DNA of 37,548 bases from Promethearchaeota archaeon (lineage in GTDB: Archaea > Asgardarchaeota > Lokiarchaeia > Sigyniarchaeales > SOKP01). The stretch covers positions 1 through 37,548 of the forward strand of contig JAGXOA010000017.1 of assembly GCA_019894715.1 (NCBI GenBank), in the 5' to 3' direction. The translations under genes were made by a program, and so were the position numbers. The notes under the pieces are model-generated. The model saw nothing but the letters and a program-made list of their open reading frames with translations, ran no database searches and had not been told where the DNA came from. Below, piece after piece: positions 1 through 8,204 of this stretch (the first letter of the stretch is position 1; each line of letters begins with the position of its first letter).

Positions 1-387
1 TAGAATTAATTTCTCAGATCGAGAAAAAACATTGATATTTCCTATATGGGATATCAGGACTGTCAGTTACCAGTCAATAAAGAGGAGTTTATGGTTGTCC
101 ATAAATGTCCAGATTTTTAGTAACTGTTATTCTTTGTTTTTTTATTTATATAATTATTATTTCTCTAATTTTTTATTTATTAATATGATAAGTAATTGTA
201 CTTTTTATTTTCTATTTCTTTTTCTCCTATGAGATTACATTATGATTAGTTTCATACAAATAAATAAACTCAATATTGCTTTTTGAATATAACAAATTCA
301 TTTATATCCATATTATTCTTATTTTTCTTGATGCTAAGTATGATCAAAAAATATTAAACATTAGATCTATAATTAAAAATTAAATTG
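1..387. other. AT-rich stretch without a convincing gene
   Basis: A frame is open on the plus strand from the window edge to about 232, but its translation is almost wholly Phe/Tyr/Leu/Asn from T-rich DNA and lacks any recognisable motif, so I do not call it. A short inverted repeat (GACTG at 58-62, CAGTC at 71-75) lies near the left edge. Otherwise I see nothing until the ATG at 388 that probably begins the ThrRS editing-domain gene. Confidence 0.5.
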
Positions 388-415
388 ATGGCATATAAGA
401 TTTTTATCATTTCAT

Positions 416-817
416 GTGAACTATTTTAAGTATAAAGTAACTAAGAAGGGACGTTCTAAAGTTATTGAAGAAATTACCGAAGATAACAAGAAAAATCAAG
501 TTCAAGATGCTTTGGTACTTTTTGTCAGTATGGAAAAACAAGATGAAACAAGTTTAGAATTATTGAAAAGAGGAGTTATAGAAATAGAGAAAATAACAAA
601 TCTATTAAAAATTAAGAATATTGTCCTCATACCATTTGCTCATCTTTTTGGTAATCTAAGTACTTTAGAATTTGCTTTTGAGTCATTTAAAAAAATTGAA
701 TCAATCTTGAATTTAAAAGGTTATTCCGTACTAAGACTCCCTTTTGGATGGTTTAATGAATTAGAGATGAAAGCTAAAGGACATCCTCTTTCCAGAATCT
801 CAAGGATTATTGAATAA
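416..817 (+). CDS. Stand-alone archaeal threonyl-tRNA synthetase editing domain (5' end out of frame)
   Basis: The protein matches the N-terminal editing domain of archaeal ThrRS (tRNA-Thr_ED, a D-aminoacyl-tRNA deacylase-like fold), which hydrolyses Ser-tRNA(Thr). Visible family features are the strand and helix around PFAHL (residues 73-77), then LPFGWF and the terminal KGHPLS block. In full archaeal ThrRS a catalytic core follows; here a TAA ends the protein directly after the domain, so it is a free-standing editing factor, as in Crenarchaeota with split ThrRS. The GTG start at 416 omits the first beta strand. An ATG at 388 encodes exactly that strand (MAYKIFIISCE) one frame away, and skipping the C at 421 joins the two parts. 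So the real gene probably spans 388-817 with a one-base frameshift. The catalytic ThrRS is not in the window. Confidence 0.85.
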   Translation: MNYFKYKVTKKGRSKVIEEITEDNKKNQVQDALVLFVSMEKQDETSLELLKRGVIEIEKITNLLKIKNIVLIPFAHLFGNLSTLEFAFESFKKIESILNLKGYSVLRLPFGWFNELEMKAKGHPLSRISRIIE

Positions 818-934
818 TGGTTTAATATTTTATAAATAAATAATTTATCAGCAAAAAGGTGATAATACTATACTAAATATTTTTTAAGGTATTTAGTCCT
901 CATCTTCTATATATTTCTTCTTTTTATAAAATCA

Positions 935-2002
935 TTATTTTTGAATTCTCGAAGGAATATATCCGAAGTGTTTTTCTAATAAAGAAGGGGCATCAATAAA
1001 AGGGCTGAGATCACCAACCCAATTTTTTAGTATATGTTGGTATTTATTTTGAAAATCTATTGAGAATTCATTTAGGCATTTGTTTAGAAATTTTGAAGTT
1101 TTATTAACAATCAATCCAAATATAAGATGTTCTGTTCCTTTCATTAAAAAAACTCCTTTTTTATAAGCGACATGTTGTAATTCTCCTTGATTTATAAGCT
1201 CAGTCCCCATTTTATTCATAATACTCATCAATCCCGCGAGTAAATCATCACTGATATTTGAGGATTCCCATATATGAGAGAATATATCTACACCTGAATC
1301 TTTATAAATCACAATTAATCTATATGTTTTAAAAGGTAAAATAAAGAGAATTTTTGGTTCCTTTATTATTGTTATAATTATAACTATCATACCTAAAAAA
1401 GTAAAAAATATTGATATTGGAATAATAATTATCTCTTGTAAAAACAGAAAAATGGCTCCAATTAAACACAAAACAGAAGCGTATATCAATCGTTTTGAAT
1501 ATTTTTCTAATTCTTTTGGAGAATTTATTGATGTTTTAATTATCCAATAGTTAATTGAAATAACAAAGATAAAAATCAATAAGTAAAAAATTATTGAGAA
1601 ATATCCACTCCTTTTTAAAGAAGGAAATCCATAATCATAAAACAAAATAACTACATCTCCTTGAATTGAAGATATAACTAGTAATGTCCCAATTATACTA
1701 ATAGCAGCTAATTTTATTGCTGTGATCCTTTCTTGTAAAGTATAATCAATAAAGAATAGAAGAAAAAAAACACTACCATATAATACATATGCTCCTGAAA
1801 TAAATATAAGCTCATTCATTAACAATAAAGCGATGCTATTATTGAATAAATTCAGTGCAAAACACAAGATTGATATAGATAATAAAAATAATACTTTTTT
1901 ATTTTTCTTTAAAGCCGTATAGATTAAAATTATAAAGATAAGATAACAAATAACCGAACATATTAGATATATATAGAATTCTGGAGTAAAATTTAAACTC
2001 AT
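935..2002 (-). CDS. Seven-TM membrane protein with C-terminal longin/roadblock-like cytoplasmic domain
   Basis: About seven hydrophobic helices occupy residues 8-215, with positively charged loops (for example KKNKK near residue 32 and KELEKYSKR in the fifth loop). A soluble C-terminal domain of about 130 residues follows from FKTYRL. Its start (a strand ending in the sequence KDSGVDIFSH), a helix with many Met/Leu (LLAGLMSIMNKMGTEL), a central strand pair and a closing FxNKYxxxLxxWxGDLS segment look like the profilin-like alpha-beta folds of longin or roadblock domains, which are abundant in Asgard archaea. The fold assignment is inference from pattern; I recognise no named family. It is a single gene between convergent and co-oriented neighbours. 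A sensor or membrane scaffold that recruits small GTPases would fit, but this is not shown. Confidence 0.7.
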   Translation of the reverse strand: MSLNFTPEFYIYLICSVICYLIFIILIYTALKKNKKVLFLLSISILCFALNLFNNSIALLLMNELIFISGAYVLYGSVFFLLFFIDYTLQERITAIKLAAISIIGTLLVISSIQGDVVILFYDYGFPSLKRSGYFSIIFYLLIFIFVISINYWIIKTSINSPKELEKYSKRLIYASVLCLIGAIFLFLQEIIIIPISIFFTFLGMIVIIITIIKEPKILFILPFKTYRLIVIYKDSGVDIFSHIWESSNISDDLLAGLMSIMNKMGTELINQGELQHVAYKKGVFLMKGTEHLIFGLIVNKTSKFLNKCLNEFSIDFQNKYQHILKNWVGDLSPFIDAPSLLEKHFGYIPSRIQK

Positions 2003-2112
2003 AAATTATAACCCATAAAAAAGCTGTATTATTTAATTATTAGAACTAAAACGAATATATAAATCTGCTCTAAAGAAAAATTATATCTAATCAATATTTA
2101 AAGATAACAAGG

Positions 2113-2150
2113 TTTTGAACAATCACTACCTAAAGAAAGCGACTTTCTGC
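2113..2150 (-). mobile_element. Degraded IS200/IS605-type terminal hairpin (copy a)
   Basis: On the minus strand the arms are TCGCTTTC and GGTAGTGA around a TTTA loop (2123-2142), followed by TTGTTCAAAA. Five of eight arm positions still pair. The geometry, loop and downstream TTCAAA match copy b at 28170-28200, with which it shares the plus-strand stretch CACTACCTAAAG. No transposase or tnpB reading frame is attached. It is best read as a decayed transposon end or guide-RNA scaffold; with no second end visible this is tentative. Confidence 0.3.
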
Positions 2151-2195
2151 TTCGATATTGGTAAATAATTAATAAAAAAAAGGAAATGAAATTTA

Positions 2196-2903
2196 CTATC
2201 GTGATTTTGGTAAGAAGGGCCATATAAGTGAAGCTAAAGCTCTAATATCTCTATTTTGAGTATAAACTATTCCTGGGCCAGTATATCGTATTACAAATCC
2301 TTCGCCCCCAAGAATGAAACTTTTCTTACCTCCAACCTTACTAACCTTATGCTGGATATTTGCTGAATATGCCATCATAATACTTGTGTCAACTAAAAAC
2401 TCTTGATCCTGTTTAATCTCATGCTTTTCAACCATTCCATACCCTCCAAGCCAAATATCCCCCTCTTTTTCTGCTGTAACTGTAGTCTGAAATAATCCTT
2501 CCCCTCCAAAAAATTGCTTTCCTGAAGCCTTAGTAGAAATAGCAATACCCATGGTACTACAAATATAACCATCTCGACTTAGAACCCATTTTTCGCCTTG
2601 TTTCAAATGTAAGTGAATAATATCTCCAGGAACACCATGTGAAAAAACAACTGTTCCTTGATTAGATCCTTCTGGTAATGAGAAATAATTCTGAAACATA
2701 GATTCTCCACTTAATGTTCTTTTTAATCCTTTCATTATTCCTCCAGAGGATTTGGTTGTCATTTGGATATGACCATCCATATAAATCATAGCTCCTCCTT
2801 CAGCAATGATGTCCTGACCTGGTTTATCAAGAGTAATTGCTACATGAGCAAAAGATGGGCTTCCTTTAATTTCATATTTTAAAATTGATTCATCTTTCAA
2901 CAT
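2196..2903 (-). CDS. AIM24 / TIGR00266 family protein
   Basis: A 235-residue all-beta protein matching the AIM24 family (TIGR00266, DUF124), named for yeast altered inheritance of mitochondria 24. Family marks seen here are the early EGGAMIYMDG block (about residues 35-44), the MFQNYF segment after a glycine-rich turn, FFGGEGLF near the middle and a second GGEGFVIRYTGPG block close to the end. The family forms a trimeric beta-prism whose biochemical role is unknown; it is usually cytosolic, and no signal peptide or TM segment is seen here. Length is normal for the family. The gene is monocistronic in appearance, with AT-rich spacers of about 190-200 bases on either side. Confidence 0.9.
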   Translation of the reverse strand: MLKDESILKYEIKGSPSFAHVAITLDKPGQDIIAEGGAMIYMDGHIQMTTKSSGGIMKGLKRTLSGESMFQNYFSLPEGSNQGTVVFSHGVPGDIIHLHLKQGEKWVLSRDGYICSTMGIAISTKASGKQFFGGEGLFQTTVTAEKEGDIWLGGYGMVEKHEIKQDQEFLVDTSIMMAYSANIQHKVSKVGGKKSFILGGEGFVIRYTGPGIVYTQNRDIRALASLIWPFLPKSR

Positions 2904-3105
2904 TTTAATAATTCACATTTTAGATAATTTAGATTTTAATATTATATCTGATAAATTAAATAATAAAACTTGTTATAAAATTTATCAATTGAAATCAAAT
3001 AAGATCTAATAATTTAATTCCTTTCTTTTGATGAAATAACCCTAATTATCTATAATAAAATTCAAGAATTATTATAGGAAAAAAAAAGGAAAAAAATAAA
3101 CAAAC

Positions 3106-3474
3106 CTATTGTTCTGGTAGAATTTTAGTTAATTTACATTTTTTAAGTCTTGTTCGACCTTCTCCTTCATCAGTTAAATACATTTTTACTCTTGCTTTTA
3201 TAGCTCCCATTCTTACTTTCTGAAGAATAAAGTATGTTTTTCCTGCTTCCACCTCCAGTTCTATTTCATGTTTATTTTCTGCTTTTGAAAGTATTTTATA
3301 ATGGCCTGGATCTACTACTTTATATATAAACTTTTTTCCTCTTGTAGCACCAATATATTCATCATTGACAAATACTTTAAATTTAATAATTGATCCAGTA
3401 CTTTTTGATCTTATAAGATAAATCAAACCTTTACCTTCTGGAGGTTTCATATTTTTTAAATCGTCATCGCTCAT
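3106..3474 (-). CDS. DUF2846-like small beta protein
   Basis: The 122-residue protein resembles the DUF2846 family: a PPEGKGLIYLIR opening strand, then KFKVFVNDEYIG, a tight YKVVDPGHYKI turn, and a VEAGKTYFILQKVRMG strand. In bacteria such domains are often secreted or lipid-anchored, with a signal peptide. Here there is none; the protein starts directly with an acidic MSDDDLKNMK and ends with a basic tail, suggesting a cytoplasmic protein. Function is unknown. It lies head-to-head with ABCE1, sharing a 228-base intergenic region that must hold both promoters. Confidence 0.7.
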   Translation of the reverse strand: MSDDDLKNMKPPEGKGLIYLIRSKSTGSIIKFKVFVNDEYIGATRGKKFIYKVVDPGHYKILSKAENKHEIELEVEAGKTYFILQKVRMGAIKARVKMYLTDEGEGRTRLKKCKLTKILPEQ

Positions 3475-3673
3475 TTTTTAGTGTCCTTTATTTTTTTATT
3501 ATTAAATGAAATAAATTTGTATAATATACTTTTGTTAATTCAATATATAAAATTTTTCAATATAATTCGTACTAAACCACATAAAAGTATTAATTCCAAT
3601 TCTTTAAAGACCAATATTTAATAATATAGAATTAGAGTACGTAAATTTGCTAAAAATCTTAAAATTATATAGA

Positions 3674-3693
3674 AACAATTCATTAGAATTGTT
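3674..3693. promoter_or_regulatory. Perfect 8-bp inverted repeat just upstream of the ABCE1 start
   Basis: Arms AACAATTC (3674-3681) and GAATTGTT (3686-3693) are exactly complementary around the spacer ATTA and end nine bases before the ABCE1 ATG at 3703. The position would suit an operator overlapping the transcription start or a 5'-leader hairpin. In DNA this AT-rich, a few such repeats are expected by chance across the window, so the call rests mainly on its location. Confidence 0.3.
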
Positions 3694-3702
3694 ATAAGAA
3701 TA

Positions 3703-5571
3703 ATGAAAAAAACCTATTTAGTAGATTATGATTCTTGTAATCTACGTTTTTGCGGTCGTCAATGCATAAAAAAATGCCCTATTAAAATTAGTAATGAAAA
3801 AAATAAATCTCATATTAAAAAACAAGATGTCCCAATTTGGCTTCAAAAATCAACAAATCAAATTAAAATAAAGGAAGATCGGTGTTTAAAATGTGGTATT
3901 TGTCTAAATGTATGTCCTGCAAATGCAATTTATGTAAAAAATATTTTAGAAGAGCCTAGTAATTTAATTCCTACTCATAAATATCCTGTGGTTGATGGAA
4001 AAGAAGGATTTCGATTATACAATCTCCCTAACCTAATCTCTGGTAAAGTTACAGGATTATGTGGTCCAAATGGAATAGGAAAAACAACAGTATTGAATAT
4101 TGTTTCAGGTAATTTAAAACCCAATTTTGGTGAGTATGAACTTGGTCAGGATCAAACACCTTGGCAAAAACTTATTCCAAAATTCAAAGAAAGTGAAATG
4201 AGAAATCACTTTTTATTATTATCCCATAATGATAGAAAAATTGCCTATAAACAACAAGTTTTAAGAATATTATTTGAAAAATATAAAGATACATGTGTCT
4301 CAGATATTCTAAATTCAGAAAATGAAGTTTCTCAAAACTTTTTTAAAAAAATTCAAAAATATTTGGATATAGATGCAATTTCTGATAGATTTTTAGAGGA
4401 ATGTTCAGGAGGAGAATTACAAAGATTTAGTATCGGATCTGTGCTTATTAAAGAAGCAGATATTTATATTATTGATGAACCATGCACTTTTTTAGACGTC
4501 CAAAAACGTATAAAACTTGCTCAATTATTTCATTATCGGTGTAGAGGATTTGATAAAGAAAGACCATGCCCAATTTTAGTAGTTGAGCATGATTTAGCTA
4601 TTTTAGACTATATTTCCGATATAATCCAACTATTTTATGGAATTCCATATCAATTTGGAATTATTTCAAATCCTATGACAACAAAGAAAGGCATTAATGC
4701 TTATTTGGATGGTTTTTTAAAATCAGAAAATATAGAATTTAGAAACACAAAATATGGATTTAGACGATCTACAAGTGGTAGAACTTGGAGTAATGCAAAA
4801 ATATTTGCTGAATATGGAAAAATTTCAAAAACTTTTGATTCATTTCATCTAGATGTATATCCTGGAAAAATTTACGCTTCGGAAATTCTTGGAATTGTCG
4901 GAGAAAATGGATGTGGTAAGTCAACATTTGCAAAGATCTTAGCTGGAAAACTTAAACCTGATGATAGTTCAAAATTTCAAGGAATAAACGCAATAGTTTC
5001 ATATAAACCTCAATATATTACTCAAAATACATCTAAATCCGTTAGAGATTTTATAATTGAGCAATCACAAAATTATAATTTTTCAGAAGAACGCATGAGG
5101 ATATTATATAAACCATTAGGAGTCAAAAAATTATTAAATGAGTCATTATCAAAATTATCTGGTGGTGAATTACAACGAGTATATATTTGCGCTTGTTTAG
5201 CTAAAAAAGCTGATCTTTATATTTTAGATGAACCATCTGCTTATTTGGATATAGAAGAGCGAATCCATATTGGACAAATCATCAGAACAGTAACAAAAAG
5301 AAATAATGCAGTTTCTATTTGTATTGAACATGATATTCAAATAGCTGATGCTCTAATAGATCGATTGCTTTTATTTGCTGGAAAACCCGGAGTTTATGGA
5401 AAAACAATAGGACCTCTATTAAAAAAAGAAGGTATGAATAAGTTTTTAAAATCTATTGATGTTTCTTTTCGCCGAGATCCAAAAACCGGAAGAGCGAGAT
5501 TAAATAAAAAAGGTTCTCAACTCGATAGAAATCAACAAGCTAGCGGACAACCCTGGGGAATTAATAATTGA
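3703..5571 (+). CDS. abcE1: ABCE1 / Rli1 ribosome-recycling ATPase
   Basis: ABCE1 splits post-termination ribosomes with aRF1/Pelota and is near-universal in archaea and eukaryotes. The N-terminal iron-sulphur domain has both clusters with canonical spacing: C12, C17, C21, C25-P and C61, C64, C67, C71-P. NBD1 has Walker A GPNGIGKTT, signature SGGELQRF, Walker B ADIYIIDEP and the VVEHDLAILDY switch. NBD2 has GENGCGKST, LSGGELQRVY, LDEPSAYLD and CIEHD. The C-terminal hinge FRRDPKTGRARLNKKGS is present. At 622 residues it is slightly longer than usual. Oddities in NBD1 are Cys in place of the usual Leu before SGGELQR and DEPCTFLD in place of the usual DEPSSYLD; NBD2 is normal. It is transcribed alone, with a palindrome just upstream of its ATG. 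Confidence 0.97.
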   Translation: MKKTYLVDYDSCNLRFCGRQCIKKCPIKISNEKNKSHIKKQDVPIWLQKSTNQIKIKEDRCLKCGICLNVCPANAIYVKNILEEPSNLIPTHKYPVVDGKEGFRLYNLPNLISGKVTGLCGPNGIGKTTVLNIVSGNLKPNFGEYELGQDQTPWQKLIPKFKESEMRNHFLLLSHNDRKIAYKQQVLRILFEKYKDTCVSDILNSENEVSQNFFKKIQKYLDIDAISDRFLEECSGGELQRFSIGSVLIKEADIYIIDEPCTFLDVQKRIKLAQLFHYRCRGFDKERPCPILVVEHDLAILDYISDIIQLFYGIPYQFGIISNPMTTKKGINAYLDGFLKSENIEFRNTKYGFRRSTSGRTWSNAKIFAEYGKISKTFDSFHLDVYPGKIYASEILGIVGENGCGKSTFAKILAGKLKPDDSSKFQGINAIVSYKPQYITQNTSKSVRDFIIEQSQNYNFSEERMRILYKPLGVKKLLNESLSKLSGGELQRVYICACLAKKADLYILDEPSAYLDIEERIHIGQIIRTVTKRNNAVSICIEHDIQIADALIDRLLLFAGKPGVYGKTIGPLLKKEGMNKFLKSIDVSFRRDPKTGRARLNKKGSQLDRNQQASGQPWGINN

Positions 5572-5582
5572 AGTTAATTAAA

Positions 5583-5628
5583 AATGATAATATAATATGA
5601 TTTTATTCCTAAATTGGGAATTATCATT
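5583..5628. terminator. Long-loop inverted repeat between convergent genes
   Basis: Nine-base complementary arms AATGATAAT (5583-5591) and ATTATCATT (5620-5628) lie 11 bases beyond the ABCE1 stop and before the 3' end of the minus-strand helix-turn-helix remnant. The 28-base loop makes a stable hairpin doubtful, but the position between convergent genes suits a transcription end. Confidence 0.25.
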
Positions 5629-5685
5629 ATTTATATAACTCAACTAAAAAAACTATTATAAATAGGAATGATAAAACAAACAAAC

Positions 5686-5955
5686 CTATTTTAATCCTTG
5701 AAATAAACAATAACCTAATTTTCCTTCTAAAATTGAATCTAATTCTTTAATAATTTCAAATGGTAATAAATTAGGATCTATCTTTCCAAAATAAGCTCTT
5801 AATTTAGAAAATTGATTTATTAAATTTAAATAATTTATAATATAAGTACCAAAAGTAGAGATATGATATTTATTATCATTGAGATATACTAAATTTGCTT
5901 TTAACATTCTTTTAAGATTATCTTTAATCGTTGATTTTGGAAAGTTTATTTGATT
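5686..5955 (-). pseudogene. Remnant of a winged-helix transcriptional regulator (FilR1/DUF1724-like)
   Basis: Reading leftwards from 5955, the frame encodes the end of a winged helix-turn-helix: FPKSTIKDNLKRM, LKANLVYLNDNKYHISTFG and then a hydrophobic helix followed by DPNLLPFEIIKELD. This recalls archaeal two-domain regulators in which a winged helix precedes a DUF1724/FilR1-type domain; only about 90 residues remain. The only ATG in frame (5907) lies inside the recognition-helix region, and a TGA precedes residue 1 of the homologous stretch. Upstream, another frame could encode ISDILCEIK, which would fit the missing helix after a small indel. The C-terminal domain is also missing. I infer a truncated, frameshifted relic; a short functional protein from 5907 cannot be excluded. 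Confidence 0.45.
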
Positions 5956-6072
5956 TCACATAAAATATCAGAAATTTTACAAATCTTTATATAAAACAAT
6001 AAAATATCTATAATATTTTCATAAATTTAGTCTGATAATATCTATTTAAATAAAAAATAGGTTTAAAATCAA

Positions 6073-7674
6073 ATGGTTAATAAAAAAATTTTAGCGATAT
6101 TCTTAGCATCTATCATTGCTATAAGTTCTATTATTATTGGTATAGTATTACTTTTACCTTCTCAAAAGAATGGTCCACTAGTCACTGAATCAACATTTTT
6201 ATCAGTATGGGATACATATAGGACAAGCACAGGTTCTAGTAATGAAAATCAAGTTGAATTACCCTTGGAATCCAGTGGAACCTACGATTTCACAGTTATT
6301 TGGGGTGATGGAAATAGCAATACAATTATGAGCTATAATCAACCAGAAGTAACTCATACTTATGCTTCAGTGGGAGTTTATACGATTAGAATAGATGGTA
6401 CATTGATTGGTTGGCGATTTAATGATCAGGGAGATATACGAAAGTTACTTGAAATTCAACAATGGGGCGACTTAAGATTAGGAAATTCTGGTAGCTATTT
6501 CTATGGATGTTATAATTTAAATATTACTGCTACTGATGAATTAAACTTAATAGGAACTACTACACTCCATCAAACTTTTAGAAATTGTAATTTTCTTGGT
6601 GATTCAGGAAGTATGAATAGTTGGGATGTTTCCAATGTTTCGGATATGAGTTCTATGTTCTATTCTACTAATAACTTCAACGCAGATATAGGAAATTGGG
6701 ATGTATCTAATGTTTTAGACATGAATTATATGTTCTATTTAGCTCTTCCTTTCAACGCAGATATAGGAAATTGGGATGTATCTAATGTTTTAGACATGAG
6801 TTCTATGTTCGAAAGGGCTTTTGATTTCAACCAAGATATAGGAAATTGGGACGTTTCCAGCGTTACAGACATGAGTTCTATGTTTTTGAATGCTGTTGAT
6901 TTTAATCAAAATATCGGTAATTGGAGTGTTTCCAGCGTTACAGACATGAGCTATATGTTCGCAGGAGCTTCTGATTTCAACCAATCTATTGGTAATTGGG
7001 ATGTTTCCAATGTTATAAATATGAATGTTTTATTTTCTAGTACTCTTTCTTTCAACCAAGATATAGGAAATTGGAGTGTTTCCAGTGTAACAACCATGGC
7101 ATATATGTTCCAGTATGCTTACTCATTTAACCAAGATATAGGAAATTGGGACGTTTCCAGTGTTACAGACATGAGATTTATGTTCCAGTTTGCTTCCTCA
7201 TTTAACCAAGATATTAGTAACTGGACTGTTTCTAATGTATTATTAATGAACGATATGTTCTTTGAAGCTTCTTCCTTCAACCAATCTATTGGTAACTGGA
7301 ATGTTTCCAGTGTAACAACCATGAGATCCATGTTCTATTATGCTTCTTCCTTCAATCAATCTATTGGTAACTGGAATGTTTCCAGCGTTACAAACATGGG
7401 AGCTATGTTCTATGGAGCGTCTTCCTTCAACCAAGATATAGGTAACTGGAATGTTTCCAGCGTTACAAACATGAGATTTATGTTCACAAGTGTTACATTA
7501 TCGACAATAAATTATGGTAGCTTGTTAATCGGATGGGCGAGTTTGACTTTGCAACAAAATGTAATCTTTGATGGTGGTAATTCAAATTACTACGTGGGTA
7601 CCGCTGAAGATGCAAAAACGTATATCATTAATACTTATAATTGGACCATTACTGATAATGGATCAATAATTTAA
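6073..7674 (+). CDS. BspA-like (DUF285) repeat surface protein with PKD-like domain
   Basis: An N-terminal hydrophobic segment (residues 5-28, after a KK pair) works as signal anchor or signal peptide. Residues about 60-110 resemble a PKD-type beta sandwich ([11 protein letters not shown], then [15 protein letters not shown]). Residues 182-473 are 11 full and one partial copies of a 25-residue DUF285/BspA-like repeat with core [15 protein letters not shown]...FNQDI, a leucine-rich-repeat relative known from bacterial surface lipoproteins and mycoplasmas and used for adhesion. The C-terminal 60 residues lack a second TM helix. The protein is therefore probably tethered by its N-terminus and faces outwards. 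It opens the surface-protein island that runs to 15.6 kb. A T16 tract follows its stop. Confidence 0.88.
   Translation: MVNKKILAIFLASIIAISSIIIGIVLLLPSQKNGPLVTESTFLSVWDTYRTSTGSSNENQVELPLESSGTYDFTVIWGDGNSNTIMSYNQPEVTHTYASVGVYTIRIDGTLIGWRFNDQGDIRKLLEIQQWGDLRLGNSGSYFYGCYNLNITATDELNLIGTTTLHQTFRNCNFLGDSGSMNSWDVSNVSDMSSMFYSTNNFNADIGNWDVSNVLDMNYMFYLALPFNADIGNWDVSNVLDMSSMFERAFDFNQDIGNWDVSSVTDMSSMFLNAVDFNQNIGNWSVSSVTDMSYMFAGASDFNQSIGNWDVSNVINMNVLFSSTLSFNQDIGNWSVSSVTTMAYMFQYAYSFNQDIGNWDVSSVTDMRFMFQFASSFNQDISNWTVSNVLLMNDMFFEASSFNQSIGNWNVSSVTTMRSMFYYASSFNQSIGNWNVSSVTNMGAMFYGASSFNQDIGNWNVSSVTNMRFMFTSVTLSTINYGSLLIGWASLTLQQNVIFDGGNSNYYVGTAEDAKTYIINTYNWTITDNGSII
6616..7491 (+). repeat. Twelve 75-bp in-frame tandem repeats (DUF285 units)
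   Basis: Eleven complete 75-base units and one partial unit encode the 25-residue repeats. Many units share long near-identical stretches such as the codons for GNW(D/N)VSSVT, indicating repeated duplication or gene conversion. The period is coding and in frame with no unique spacers, so it is not a CRISPR array. Confidence 0.9.
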
Positions 7675-7680
7675 TTATAA

Positions 7681-7696
7681 TTTTTTTTTTTTTTTT
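7681..7696 (+). terminator. T16 tract after the BspA-like gene
   Basis: Sixteen uninterrupted T residues begin seven bases after the TAA. Archaeal transcription ends at oligo-T tracts, so this is a strong intrinsic terminator. It is also a homopolymer that may vary in length between assemblies. Confidence 0.65.
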
Positions 7697-7698
7697 AA

Positions 7699-8028
7699 AA
7701 GGGGGATAATACCTTTTTTAAGATCTCTTACTATACTTTTAAGATAAGAGGTACTTATATTGTAAAAGATATTTCCACAGATACTTTAGGTTCTTATCCC
7801 CATAATTTTATTGAGGTTAATGAAATTCTATATTTTGTAGCTACTGATGGTAATAGTGGATTTGAGTTATTTAGAACAGATGGAACTGAGTTAGGTACAT
7901 ATATAGTAAGAGATATATGGCCAGCGGGATCATATAGTTCATTACCCGAATTTTTAACAGAATTAAATAGTCTTCTATTTTTTGTGGCTGAAGATGGTGT
8001 TAATGGTGTTGAATTATGGATGTTCTAA
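7699..8028 (+). pseudogene. Remnant of an ELWxxDGT-repeat protein
   Basis: A frame open from 7699 to the TAA at 8026-8028 encodes, from 7750, GTYIVKDISTDTLGS, LYFVATDGNSGFELFRTDGT, ELGTYIVRDIWPAGS and LFFVAEDGVNGVELW. This is the ELWxxDGT repeat (TIGR04534 type) found in large secreted beta-propeller-like proteins; about one and a half repeats are left. There is no plausible start codon before the homology, and the last repeat is cut directly after ELW by a stop, so the gene is broken at both ends. It sits straight after the T16 tract within the surface island and may mark a deletion that removed a larger surface gene. Confidence 0.7.
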
Positions 8029-8204
8029 TTTTATTATTTTCTTCTTTTTTTATCTTTATAAGGTTATAGTTCTTGAATTAGAGTAAATTGAATTAAATAG
8101 ATTTATACTAAAAAAATATTATCTTAATCTCAATTTTATACTGAATTTATAAATCTTGTATTGATATTTTACTTAATTTCAATGTTAAAAAATTAAAAAT
8201 AAAA

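Noticed and set aside
32-232. 66-residue open frame at the left edge
   Set aside because: Low-complexity Phe/Tyr/Leu/Asn translation of T-rich DNA, no motif.
6790-7434. Three antisense open frames over the BspA-like repeats
   Set aside because: They are repetitive shadows of the sense repeats with no independent features.
6616-7491. CRISPR-like regular 75-base repeats
   Set aside because: Units are contiguous, in frame and encode DUF285 repeats; no unique spacers and no cas genes.
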